Shown piece after piece: positions 36,541-48,665 of a DNA stretch of 64,000 nt (positions are counted from its first letter, which is position 1; every line of letters begins with the position of its first letter). The notes beneath the pieces were generated by a model. The model worked only from the letters and a program-made list of their open reading frames with translations, did not search any database and was not told where the DNA came from. The stretch comes from Camelus bactrianus (Eukaryota > Chordata > Mammalia > Artiodactyla > Camelidae): positions 94,753,104 to 94,817,103 of the forward strand of contig NC_133546.1 in the NCBI RefSeq assembly GCF_048773025.1, written 5' to 3'. The translations under genes and the position numbers were made by a program.

Positions 36541-39500
36541 AGGTAAGAGGTTGTTCTAATGTTTTCCTCAATTTGGTTACCTCCATTGAATTTTTCAGGA
36601 TAAAAGTAAAACTCTTATGAGTAACCTTTCAACTCCAAAAATGGGATCCTCATCCTGGCTGGTAACAGCTTTCTCTGGTGACAGAGAATCTTGCAGGAGT
36701 GGTAGAGGCAAAGACTTCATGCCATAGAGTTGTCCCTGAGGGAAATCTTACTAGCAAATTTATTCTGAGAACCCGACCTTACAATGTGGAATAGAACTTT
36801 CAAAAAAAAAAAAAAATAAAAAACAGAAAAGAAAAGAAAAAATGACAGATTACCAGCCTCCAACTATTACCCCAGCCAGGTTTATGTACGTACAAAATTT
36901 ACAGCATTAATTGGGAGTTAGAAAAAAAAAAAACTCACTATGAAATTAACTAACCAGGCCTGATAAAAAACATTTTTTGGAATTCTGAACTTATAAAAAC
37001 AAAATCCCTGTTAGGGGGAACTTGGATTTCTCTTCCTGTGTCCTTGAAATGTAAACGTTTTATCTTTCTCTGGGTGTTTTAAGTGTGTGTATGTATGTAT
37101 ATATAAGTTTACTTTTTTTTTTAAGGAAACCTTGGACTCTGCCATACAAAAGGTTCAAGTATTGTGTACATATGGTGGCCACGCAAATAAATTGGGATTA
37201 TAAGCAATTCTTTGTACCAATTGTCAGATATTTTGCCATCTTAAACTTTGTTTCACCAGCCTGGACCACAACGCCTTTAGCTTTTGAAGACTAAACCTTT
37301 GAATTTTATTTAGGCAACACCCCCACCCTCATGTGGAAGAGCCTCTTCATCTTATTGGTTTAAAATCACTATATATATATTATATATATATTATATAATA
37401 ATAATATATATATTATTATATATATATATATATATATATAAATTGATGGCCATATGATGGATCCTTTAATTTGGAAAAACTTTTAAATTGGTGAAAGTTG
37501 AAAGAGATCTCATTATAAACAGCTGTTTTATTGGTATCTATTAAAATCAATTTTAAAGGTAGAAAAATATATCTAATGGTTAAGCTAAGAACTTAGTGAA
37601 AAAAATAAAACTGGTTTGAAATGCTACATTTGTGTTTTTCCTTTCCGATAAATGGTTCTAGGGATGCTAATAAAAACTTAGAATTATTAATGTTAATTAG
37701 GTTGAATAACTGGAAAAAGGATTTGTTAAATGGTCAAAAAATAAAAGATAAGGGGCTTATCCCAAGTGGATAAATATTTTTATATGGTTATTTTGAATGA
37801 GATAAATAAAATGGACATTTTTGGATTTAGGTACAAGGTTTTGATACTACACTACATAAAGTAAAAAAAAGGGCCAAAGAGATCACCTACTGCCCCCCAA
37901 CATTAAAGTTCAAACAAGTCCGTTTTATTTGCCGCAGTTTAAAATATATGTATATATAGACTGAAATACTTGATCAATGATTGGGACAACAGACCAATTA
38001 ATCAAATTAAAAACTGAGAAGAGTCTAAGCTCTTTGGCTGAAACTTGGGCATCCTAGAGACTTTTCTATAAAATTAGATACAATGCACAAAAAAAAAAAA
38101 AAGGCTTCTGGCACTACTTCTAGAAATAAGAATTATTGATTAAAACATAAATATAAAAATTAAAGGTATAAGATTTAATAAAATTGAGATAAAAGTTTGT
38201 AAAATTGGTATATTTAAATGGTCTTTATATAAAAGTTTTGCTTAATTATGTTGTGGGATAGATATGTTTCAATGGAAAAACGCTTCCCCTTCTTGGTATT
38301 ACAAGGCTGGGCACAAATCTGTCCCTCAGAAAATATTAATTGAACAAAGTAAAAGAAACCAACAGAGTTACATGAGCCGTCCAGTATAACGTAAAACTAA
38401 AAACTAATATTCAGTGGCTAATAAAAAAATATAATAAGAGGTTTACCCTGGGTTTAACTTATAACTCAAGGAAAAGAGACCTTACTAAATGCCTTATGCA
38501 AGCTTTGGAAAACATGATAAATTAAACCTTAAGGTTTTAAAACATGGAATTCTTTGTTTACAGCTCTTCTCACTGATAAAAAAATGCCAATTAAGGAGAG
38601 AAAATTGGGTCTGCGTGACAGAGCAGTTCTCTGGGGAATTGGAAGATTGTGTCTTTGTCTTGCAGATCAGAAATGGAAATACAGCAAACAGTGACCTAGG
38701 ACTGAGCCTAATTAGCTCAACGAAATAAAATTTAAGGCCAAGAAATTTTTGGCATTTTAGAACTCAGAACTCTGACGTGTCCTTCAGACTTTGTCAAGAA
38801 ATCTTAAATGTCTGTTTCATAAATAGCAAGCCTTAGTGATTTGAGCAAGCAAATTCACTTTACTCCAACTATTATTATACCTATCTTATAAGTAAGTTTT
38901 AAAGTGAAGCTATGAGATCTCTAGCTTTTGTCTGTTTATAAGACTGTATACACATTATTGATGTGAGATATTTCTACAGCTAAAAAAAATCAAAGTCAAA
39001 GAGATCTGCTTAATTGACGTAAAAAATAAGAGCTTGAAAATTAAGTATTTTTAAAATAAAAACTGAACAAATTGATTTTCAGTGTCACGTGAACTGGAAA
39101 ATATTCAATATTAAGATAATATTTGATATTGTTTAGTTTAAGAATGTTCTAATTAATATAGACATCTTTAAAGACATCAATATTAAGTATAATGCTTTTA
39201 CTGTACCTAGGTTTAATGAAAGTCAAATAAGATCCTGTTATATCTGTTGCAGATTTGTCAAGAAAAAAAAACAGTAATGTGGTGTGGTAAAATTTTAAGT
39301 AAATTAAATGCAAATGAGATGAGAGCTTTGGGTAAATTTTTAAAATATATTTTTAAAATGTATGCTTAAGATAATCTCTAAATGTTTGGTATCTTTAAAT
39401 TTTAGAGTTGTGCTAAATTAAGTCAAATGATAGGATTTTATTAAATAGCTATGCCATTTTCAGATAAAATAAGATTGAAATATGAATTACTTAACATGTA

Positions 39501-42325
39501 ACTTCCTCTTACAGAGAAAATAAAGGTGTTTAGAAATACTAATAAATGGATGATGCCACCCTGAAATAGTCTCTATTATTAAGGGAATGATCTCAGTATC
39601 CTAGGAAAGTAAGATAAATGTGCAAAGGAAGATATAAGAATGGAATTATATTTTGTTAATGAAAAATAGTGAATTTCTCCTGAAGCTGGTTACTTCTGAA
39701 TGGAAGAGAAAATAAGGGACACACTAATATGAGTAGAGAAAGCTATGGAAAGCTTGTAGAAGAGGAACCCTGAGGAAAGTTTCATACGTGGTCGGAATTG
39801 GCTAAGTTTAGAATCAACTTGGGCAAAGTAAATGAATCTTAGAAGTAAGCAGGTACAAGACTAGATTTGGTTTTCTCGCTGTTAAGAGGAAAAATTTTTC
39901 TTAAAATGTTAATCCACCTTCAGTAACAGATTGTAAAGCTTCTTATACCACTTAACTGATCTGTTCTGCCATTACCTTTGACGCATTTTCTTGTTAATGA
40001 ATTAGTACTACGTTACAGTGATCTATATGTTTATCTGACCAAGTGTTCTGAAAACCTTTAACAAGCTCCCCAAATATCAATTTCTAATTAAAGTTATTTT
40101 AATCTCCAGTTAAGTTTGGGATGCTACGGAAGGCCCCTGAAACATCCCAAAGAGAGATTTTAATCTAGTAAATTTCATTTGGCATGTTAAATAACACGGT
40201 ATTGTCAAATGAATAATAAATCTTCTAAGGTTATATTGTATGAGAAAATATTATTAATATAGATATTGTAGAAATTATATGGACTCCCCAAAATTCTGGT
40301 ATATCTGAAATGGTACCAGTGATAATTCTGGGTATAGTGACCAGGTTTCTTTATCGATTATAGTGTAACGGTGTTTAACCATGATTTTAAATCTTTTGTC
40401 ATTTATAGACAGTTAATGGTTGTCTTCTGATGGTTTTGCAAAATGCTTGCTCTTCAAGGAGATTTATTGATTTCTAATAAATTTCAAACTATAGCAGTGA
40501 ACTAAACTGGGTAAGAAATTTTAAATTTCCAATGAAAACTGTGATTAAAAGAATTAGTTACATGGGACTGAGTAAACTGGTGAATATGTTTATAAATTTT
40601 GATTTTGTTTAAAATACTACTGGCTTTTAACCTGTTTCCCAGACATAAAGAATCTCTTCTCTTTAAGCTAGCTATGATTCAAAGCAATTTGATAAATTAT
40701 ACCTATGTAATCAGACTTGGAACAGTTATCTTTTCTCTCTATCTGATCCCTCAATAGACTAAAAACTCTTAGGTCCCCAGTGGCTCTATCAGACAAATGA
40801 GGAAGATCATCTCCTAACAGATATAGGAATCTCAAGGTATTTTAAGGATTTTAAAGAGAAAAGAATTTACCTAAATTTGTAAGGCAGAAATCCATGACAA
40901 GCCGTTGACGGGTCTTTCCTGGCCTTAGCAAACATTATTAACATTCTACCCTGAGAATCCTAATTAAAATTTCCAACACAGCCAATTTAAAAAAGCCTAT
41001 ATGATCAAATAATCAGACAACATGTAAATAAATTAATCTTGACATGGCTTTATTTGAGAAAAATAGGATAACTTTAGAGAGAAAAAAGATTATATTTTAG
41101 TGGATATTAAATTCTAGTTTTGTTAATTGACGTCCGTATTTACTAACACACTTCCCAATCATTCCTTGCTGTTATGTCACATTGCTGTACAGTTTAACTG
41201 AATTATTAATAGGATAATCTAGCTTTGTTTCTGAAGCTTACTAATCTATCCTTGGGTAAAGTTCCAATGCCCCATGACCTGCAGCCAGGGGATTATACAA
41301 ACTGGAACAGGCATGACTTAAAGAACTGTCTCCAACCTGAATGGAAGGACCCTTTATCAGGTACTCTTAAATAGACCATACACACCAAAGCTGAAGGAAA
41401 CGGACTTTCGGGTTCATTTCCTATCAGAAATAGCCCCTGCCATGCACTGGCCTATAGAGCACTGCTCACCTTAAAACAATGCCCAAATGGAGAAAAAGCT
41501 ACCAGGCCAGGATGAGAAGAAGACGATATCTGAGGTAGACAGCTGACCCAATACACCATACCAGGGCTGCATAAAAATTACTGTGATAATTTCTCCTACC
41601 TTTGATTATGAACTACTCCTATTGTTAAGTTTATGGTAAATTACCTATGTCTAGTTCTTCTGTGTTACCTTGGTGGGTTTCCCTACTCCAAGGCTCTAAC
41701 TAGATAGCCCTCAGAAACGTTATTCTAAAAAGAAATTATAGTTCTGTTTAGGCCTCTGTTGATCTTACAAGGTGGGAGACCTCACCTGACCAATTAATAC
41801 CTGCTCTGAGACTGACCATAAATATGAACTTTCTCATAAGATAACTCAAACTCAATCAGAAACACAAGCAAAATTTTAACCCCAAAATACAACTTCCCGA
41901 CTATTAAATTCTTAATCGTGACTTTATTAACGTTACTAGCTGTATTACTTATATCCTGTCTATTTTATAAAGTTGTCTGTTACATTTCCCAAAGTGTAAC
42001 TAGGCCTACAAAATTGATGATGGCTAAACATCTTGAAAAAATAGATAAAATTTATAACCCTGAATAAAGTAATTGTAATAGTGTGATTCTAGGTATGGCA
42101 ATGAGCAATGAAGGGAAAACACTTCCTGGATCATAACAAACAAGTAAGACAGGTGATCCAGAGAATTTTTAGTATCAACAGGGCCTGATAAAAAACTAAC
42201 ACCTTGAATGGCAACTCAGAAGATTCTTCACCTGAACTAGGATTGAGCCATCCTAGCACCATGGGACAAAATTGGTCATGAAATGTCTCTCAAAATATTG
42301 GCAGAATTTAGGACCAAGGGGGAGC
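36541..42325 (+). other. Interior of the fossil endogenous retrovirus (AT-rich)
   Basis: Strikingly AT-rich sequence with no long open frames; the best is about 80 codons near 38489-38728. Many breaks are present and no part can be assigned securely. A TA-rich microsatellite interrupts it at 37369-37441. The last 500 bp, upstream of the polypurine tract, retain a more mixed composition. Confidence 0.6.
37369..37441. repeat. (TA)n / (TAA)n microsatellite
   Basis: About 70 bp of TA dinucleotides with occasional TAA steps, embedded in the retroviral interior. Confidence 0.9.
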
Positions 42326-42329
42326 ACAA

Positions 42330-42790
42330 TGAATGAAAATACTGCAACCATGTCAGTAAACAAAGAATGCTGAAACCAAGTCATCAGCTGCTGCTGCCAC
42401 CCCCAGCGAGTGCATGCCTGCAGCCCAGCCTCTCAGCCACTCACAGTGGTGCCCTCTGAGCGGAATCAGAGTAAGAAAGGACAGGATACTGGCCTTAGAT
42501 AGCTAGGTACTTGCCAAAGGGATGAATTCAATGACACAAATGTTTGCTTACTCCCATACATAGAAAAGCACTAAATACTTGATCTTGAGATATCTGGTTT
42601 TCTTTAGATAACAAGCAATATTTTATTGTTCCAACTACCTGGTCTTTATTGTAAAACTTCTATATATCCTAGCTCCTCCCCTACCTCTTGGGAGCAGTCC
42701 CTCAGAGTGATCTGAGTGGTTGCCATCCCGGCTCGAGTCCTCCAGCCAAATAAACATAACTCTTAACATTTAGGCTGAACGTTTATTTCA
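42330..42790 (+). repeat. 3' LTR of the endogenous retrovirus
   Basis: Aligns over its whole length with 35656-36127: the same TGAATGAAAATACT start, the same TATA-like 'TTCTATATATCC', and AATAAA near 42750. It ends near CGTTTATTTCA, a few bases short of the 5' LTR's final GTCAACA. A clear flanking target duplication could not be identified. Confidence 0.85.
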
Positions 42791-42795
42791 ATGAA

Positions 42796-43519
42796 GTCCC
42801 AGAATAGACACAACTCATCAATTATGTAATGGAACACACTGGATCAGGAAACAAAAGGGTGTTTTATTCTGGAAAAACTACGGTTTCCTCTTTTTTCCTG
42901 TCATTATACAATCACACCAGATCTCATTAATTTGCTGTCTGCTCATCTGGCAACCAAACTCAGAGAAGAGTCAACTCAGCAGAGTGCTTTACTCGGGAAA
43001 ACACCCCGCAGCAGCACTGCAGGCTACCTGCCTTCCCACACGCTCTGCTGAACCTTGGTGTCCTCCGTGAAGACCAGGACAACAGAGCTGTTCCCAAAAG
43101 CTGCGAAGTCCCACAAGTTAAATAAATCATTTTATTTTATATGATATTTTACGTATATACCCATCTCTGAAAACAGCTTTACTAGAAGCCCAAATCTTCA
43201 GCATCACTCTGGAAAGGCAAATCTGGTCCGCAAGGGAAAACAAGACTTAAGACGAAGCTAAGGCTTCCAAAGTACTCTCCACGACCTAAGGCCTCCAAAG
43301 TCCCCTGCAGGACCTTCAACCAAACTGCCTGCAGGCCTGCAGCTGCAGGCGGCAACATGTCTGCTTTTAAAGCAACCCCTTCCTGCCCTCGGGCACTACA
43401 ATGTCCCTCTATGCCCTCCCTTCTCAGGGTAAGAGCAGCCGCTGCAGAACCTCACAGGGCAGCACTGACAGGACTGGACAAAGAGGATCAGAGCAAAACT
43501 AAGCCTTCTGATTACACGA
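42796..43519. other. Non-coding; nothing recognised
   Basis: Mixed-composition sequence without a gene or repeat that I can name. Confidence 0.35.
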
Positions 43520-43630
43520 GCTTGTCACTCTGTCACTTTAAAGATGAAGATATATATATAGAGAGGCGGGGTGATCTTGCTCAAAGTCACACAGCTAATA
43601 AGTGGCAAAGTCTATAACTCTGTTCTTCCC
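43520..43630 (-). repeat. MIR SINE fragment
   Basis: 'GATCTTGCTCAAAGTCACAC' with 'AGCTAATAAGTGGCAAAGTC' is the MIR core read in reverse. Its left part is interrupted by a TATATATA run. Confidence 0.65.
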
Positions 43631-44549
43631 TCCGGCGTGACGCCCCAGCTGGGACGCCCACAGGGTTCTCTCGTGCCTGCCTGAACAGTCCTTTACTGGC
43701 ATTCATAAAACACCACAGCGTCTGACCCTAGCCTAATTTTTCAGCATCTTTTCCCTGCAGTCTGGCAGGAACAAGCGGTTCGGCCATTGTATGACTTCTG
43801 GCTCCCAGAAGCCTCCGTGCTCAGGCTGGTCTTGCCTGTGCATCCAGCACCCTGCTCAAAGGCTCTTCCTCCCCTGCAGGAGGACGTTTCCACTCTCTGC
43901 AGGGACACCCCCTCAGGGAAGCCCTCTTCTCACCCTCAGCTCAGCAGGTGTCCCAGGCCACATCCCGAGCTGCCCCATTAGGACTGCGCGTGCCCAGGTT
44001 TGCTAGTCAGACCAGCAGCCTCAGAGCCAGGGATTATGCCCGGGTCACCCTGCAAACCTACTGCCCGCCTCACAGCCCCCAGCCAGCAGGTCACCTGGAA
44101 GTAGCAGCAAGTGCCCCACCCAATCCCGAAGTCTCTTCATTTGCCAGCACCGCTGATGACTGGTCTCCATACTTTGGTCAGTTTTGCACAAAACAGCAGC
44201 TTCCACTGTGAAGCAGGGGGTTTTCTCTTCTGCTCCCCATCCTTACTGGAAACGTCTAGGGAAATGAAAAGGCCTTTTCTTAACCCTTTTCTGATGACAC
44301 CCTCCCACCCACAATACTCACATCCTCAAGAGATTTGGGTCTACCTGATTTTGTTTCCCTTACGCTAATGGGCTCAAAACACTGCGGGGATCTTTCTCTT
44401 TTGAGGGTATTTTTACTCAGTTTATCGGCTTTAATCTGTTTTTGTCTCTCTCTTCAATATCCCTAGAAGTTGCCACTTCTTATTCCCTTCAGCAGCCTCC
44501 CTCCCAACATCTAGTCTAGGAAATCAGCTGTGATGCGGGGCCGGGGGGA
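43631..44549. other. Non-coding; nothing recognised
   Basis: C-rich sequence with overlapping open frames up to 87 codons that have no recognised domains; probably intron or intergenic. Confidence 0.4.
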
Positions 44550-44645
44550 AGTCACAGAAGATGCAACTAAGGCACAGAGAGGTGACTTAATTTGCCCGAG
44601 AAGATCAGCTTCAATCCCCAACACTGTGTGTCACGTCCCTCTGTT
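44550..44645 (-). repeat. MIR SINE fragment (short)
   Basis: 'CAACTAAGGCACAGAGAGGT' and 'GACTTAATTTGCCCGAGAA' match the MIR core in reverse. Only the core survives. Confidence 0.5.
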
Positions 44646-46067
44646 TAACTCTTATGCTAAGCAAGCGATCTATTTGTAGATTATGGTTATAAACAGATGA
44701 GGTATGAAAATACATACAAGGACACACATCAACTCTAAGATGTTCATTATCTCCACTATTTTGTTTCTATTTATTTTATTTCTATTAAAAAAATATTAAG
44801 AACCTCTGCAGTCAATATAGCAAAATGTTACTGGGCTTTAAATACAGAATATAGAGGTTTTAAGTGTGTCATTACTCATCCTTATTTGTATGTTCACAAG
44901 ACAAAGTGATTTGAAAGTCTCTCTCCCCTCCCCCTACTCACTACTGGCTCTCACCTGAGCTTCCAAACCACACATATAACAGCCTTTCACTTTACCCACA
45001 GCTGTACTCATCAGTTATCCCCCAGAACTCCCTCTACAGCTTTCCCTCCTCAGAGCACAACAGGACCATCATGTACCTCATTAATCCACCCAGAAACCTG
45101 TTCCTTCCTCCATCCTACCTTCACAGACAGCATTCATCCTTTCCTTTTTACCATCTAAACATGCCTTCAATCTGTTCGCTTTTACACACTGACCGTCCAA
45201 CCGGTCAAGTGGAAGCCACCAACACTGCCCACATGGACTCACGAGTCTCCCAAGTGGCCCCAAAGCCACTCTCCCCTACTTCAGACAAATGGTATTCTGT
45301 CAATCCCACGCTTTTAGGACTGATTTCAAACCCACTGTTCTTAGAAGAAAGTCTAGTTCTTCACCTGATGAAGGTCTTTGCCATCAAATTGTCAACTCAG
45401 GGAGGGGAGGACACGCCCTCTCCCCTAGGACCCGCCCTCTGGCAGAGCATCAGCATGGGAGGACCTGCTGAGCTACACCAGCCTGTATTCTAAACCTGCT
45501 CTTGAGTTCTTAGCAAACTGCTTCTCTTATCCATACAAATCCCAGGTAGATTAGAAAGATTTTAGATGTTGAGCTAGACTATTGATTTGGGGATTTTGCA
45601 CTAGCAACCTGCAAGTACATGTTCTAATGATTCTGTCTTCTTAAAACCACACCCAGATTTAAGTAGTATTTGTGGAATGTCTTCGGAGTAAAAGGGACTG
45701 TACTTTTACAGACTTTATGTTTTATACCATGAACAACGCTGACAAGGTCACAAAAGGAACCGCCTCACAAGTGACAGAAGACAGGTGAGAGGCATATAAC
45801 AACAGGTCACAAAGATGGTAAGAGCAAAGTTGTTTCTCCAACCCCCCAAAAAATTTTTGAAAGAACCGAAAACTCTGAATTTTGAAAGTAAAATACTATC
45901 ATATAAAGAAATAAAATAATCCTCTTCATCAGGGATTCAAGATCTGACTCCAGAATTTTTAGCATGCCATATTGAATCCAAGCACAGAAAAATCAGATGG
46001 ACTAGTGGTGAGTAAGTTCCAGGAAAACTGCAGTAATTCCTCCACTTGTAAAAGGACATAAACTCAC
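44646..46067. other. Non-coding; nothing recognised
   Basis: A 140-codon open frame at 45071-45493 (plus) is proline- and serine-rich without a domain I recognise. The stretch may be intron of the TRAPPC9-like unit. Confidence 0.4.
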
Positions 46068-46191
46068 CTGTCGAAGATGAATGTAAACCGCATTCTGGAG
46101 AATTTCGGTAGCTCCCAGGCTCCGCTTCTGGATGGCAAGGACATGGACAGCTTCGAAGCATGCTTCTAACTCAGTCACCAGCATTCTTACA
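46068..46191 (-). pseudogene. TRAPPC9: TRAPPC9-like exon (decayed duplicate)
   Basis: Read on the minus strand, the block encodes ELEAC, then VLAIQK, then EILQNAVYI and LRQ, which I recognise as the TRAPPC9 segment preceding LSEEEKIQ in the human protein. Its edges fit splicing: acceptor CCCCCTGCAG|TG and donor CGACAG|GTGAGT. At its start, codons for KNAG (expected in human TRAPPC9) lie in one frame and ELEAC in another. This implies a 2-bp loss around 46173-46176. About 8 of 35 residues differ from the remembered human sequence. The exon ends at a codon boundary and would join the block at 22245-22458, some 23.6 kb downstream. I read the pair as a duplicated, non-functional copy; a sequence error or misremembered reference is possible. 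Confidence 0.75.
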
Positions 46192-47392
46192 CTGCAGGGG
46201 GAAACGGAGGCCCTCAGTCAAGAGCAGAGGTGTTCCTGTCGTGTCTCGCAGGCCGTGCCTCGGGGACTCAGTGCCCTGTAGCAGCCCGGCCCCAGGCGAG
46301 GACCCGCAGCATGGCCCACCCAACAAGGAGGTGCACTGTGCTTGAGAAAGCCCATCCCCGATGGGGGCAAGAGTGGCTGGTGGGTTTGAGTGAACATATA
46401 AATGCCCATAGAAATATGCCTGCATTCATTCAAGTGATACAAACAACAGTAGCAGGCTATTTAACAAAATTTCAACTGTCAGTGGAAATTTACCATTCCT
46501 TTCCACTTGTCCCCTGCACTCTGAGACAGGCTTAGGCTCTCTCACACCGGCAGCTCTGATGCAATAGTTGTGAAGTCGTTTTACTTTGCTGCAAGTGTCA
46601 TCGCTCCCCGTGTGGCTGTGACTGTCGTCTCTTAACACAGTCAGATGTCTTCCTGGATCTCTCCCTGCGTTCCTTGCTCCTGCTCCTCAGATCCTAAGAT
46701 AAAGGGCAAGTGAAGACACATGACCAGAAAAGGCACCGTGGACTTGACCGAAGTCCTCAGTGATCCCCTAGGTGAGTGCTGCCCACCCCTTAACTTCGAT
46801 TCTCAAGGTTCTGCCCAGGGTGACATCCAGACAGGAGAGCTTCCTGGGCCAATTAAAAGCTGTGTGACTTGGGCCCTGGGACAGGTGCAGGAGCTGGTTC
46901 CAGAGCCGTGCCCTTCCCCACCTCTGCTCCCCTCTCTCCCATGTACCCACTGCCAAGCCCCCAGGTTCCCTGATATTCTGTCTTTCTCTTCTAATCTAAT
47001 CCAAGCCCTTTTCCTCTTCCTTTATTCCCTAATTATCACCAGCTGTAGTGGTTTTTCAGTCACAGTATCTGAAAAAATTTCCGGCAGCTGTAAAAGAGGT
47101 CTCCAGATGTCAATGCCCATATGCTGGTTCCTGAAGAGAACCCCTGGTTATGGGGTCCCTCACCAACACCCACGGGGCATCAGACATGTTGCAGAGTCGA
47201 CCACACCAACAAGAGTTTGCTGTGACCCCAATGCCCGCACAGCATCCCTGCTCTCATAAATGTATTTGGCCCACTTATCCGTTACTAAGAAGCAAAAGTA
47301 AAAAAAATTGCTCATGTTTCTTACTAAAATTATTTAAGTGGTGGAAAAAGAAATTATAATAGAAAAGAATAAATTTGACTGCATGTTAGATC
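46192..47392. other. Non-coding; nothing recognised
   Basis: A 179-codon plus-strand open frame (46720-47259) is the longest ORF of this region, but it shows no domain I recognise and has no obvious start context or neighbouring exon. No upstream TRAPPC9 exon was found. Confidence 0.4.
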
Positions 47393-47876
47393 TGTTCCTT
47401 TGGCTTTAAACCTTTGCTGTTTTCTAGGCTCAGACTTTGTAAGAGAAAGTTGCCTTTAGCCTGAAATATCCAGGAAAGCCTATTCTCCGGGCTCTGAGCT
47501 TTCACGATGTTAACTCTTCTGCACTTATGTTGAGATGGCAAGTTGCAAAATAGAAAATCAACTTTGGTTTTTTTTGGAGGTTTTTGAGTGGCACCATGAT
47601 TTGACCCACGTGGACAGCTGCAAGAACAAAGAATTCCAAGGAGAAACAATTCGTACCGCAAGAAGTTTGCAACAACCAACTACATCCCCGCCCCTTTTTA
47701 GTATAAAAGCGGACTGATTTCTGACTTGGGGGAGACGGTTCTCCAGTATGTCATTCAGCCATTTTCTGGGTCTGACAGCTTTTCAAATAAAGTCACTATT
47801 CCTTGCTCCAACACCTCAATCTCCCGATTTATTGGCCTGTCATACAGCAAGCAGTACGAGTTTCGACTTGGTAACA
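47393..47876 (+). mobile_element. Solo LTR (class I endogenous retrovirus fossil)
   Basis: A TG...CA segment of 484 bp ending TTGGTAACA, with a TATA box 'AGTATAAAAGCGG' near 47700, the polyadenylation signal in 'TTCAAATAAAGTC' near 47785, and the U5 block 'CGATTTATTGGCCTGTC' seen in many gammaretrovirus-like LTRs. The flanks AGATC and AGATG may be a 4-5 bp target duplication with one change. No retroviral interior is attached. Confidence 0.75.
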
Positions 47877-48479
47877 AGATGACTGCATTGGAGGTAGTAT
47901 GTCTCCACTCTTTCCTCGTTTCCAATATGTAACATGCACATCATTTATGATCTAGTGCAAATAATTCATCAAAGACAACCACAAAAAGAAACTACACTCA
48001 CCTAGCTATCAACACTGAAGTCAAAACCTATCAATTTTATATGCTGTTTAACAACACAAATAAAAAACCTAACATAGGGAATTGATTCCACAGAAATAAA
48101 ATTATTTCTACTCCTTCAAAACCTTTTTTTCTTTTCTATTTTATTTTGTTTTGCATGTTGAAAAGAAAATAAAAGACAAATCATTTTATTTCACGTATTT
48201 TGTTATAGCTACATAATTTAAATACTACAAAGATATTTAAATTGCAATAAAAAATTGTTCATATATTGTACAAAGATATATACACAATCAATGTGGATAA
48301 GGAAAGGAATGTAGTTTTACTAAAAATCCACTGCACATCCAATCTTTTACAAGCATATCCTGGAATATAAGCTCTATGATCCAGGGGTCCCCCACCTGCA
48401 TTCTCACTGCTGAGTCCCTCAGTAATCTTCTACCAAGGCACCAGCATAGAACCACGCGATCAGTATTTTAGGTATAAAT
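47877..48479. other. AT-rich non-coding DNA
   Basis: A poly-T/A-rich segment with no landmark I can assign. Confidence 0.35.
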
Positions 48480-48665
48480 GAGGGAATTAGCTCATTCAAT
48501 TCTAAAACAAAAACCCTAAAATAAATACTGAACTTATTTACAGATAAAGAAAATTGGACACAAACAAGTACAGTTTCTTCCCCAAGTTCACAAAGCTAAT
48601 AACTGGTAAAGGCAAGATTTGAACTCATCTGTCTGATTCTAAAAACTAAGGTGGAAATCCCTTTC
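48480..48665 (-). repeat. MIR SINE fragment
   Basis: Reverse MIR core: 'ACAGATAAAGAAAATTGGAC', 'CCCCAAGTTCACAAAGCTAA' and 'CAAGATTTGAACTCATCTGT'. Confidence 0.65.

Larger units (their letters stand above)
35636..42795 (+). mobile_element. Fossil endogenous retrovirus (class I-like) with both LTRs
   Basis: A 7.2-kb element with two recognisably paired LTRs (35656-36127 and 42330-42790), a tRNA-Arg-like primer-binding site, a leader, about 6 kb of interior and a polypurine tract ('AAGGGGGAG') just before the 3' LTR. By hand count the LTRs differ at roughly 12-14% of positions, which points to insertion some tens of millions of years ago. The interior is AT-rich and carries many breaks. I could not assign gag, pol or env segments with confidence. 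The tRNA-Arg-like site would suit a HERV-R/ERV1-type class I element, but this is a weak family call. It lies in the sense opposite to the TRAPPC9-like exons, between them. Confidence 0.8.

Noticed and set aside
46720-47259. 179-codon plus-strand open frame
   Set aside because: Low-complexity Pro/Ser/Leu composition, no family recognised and no neighbouring exon.
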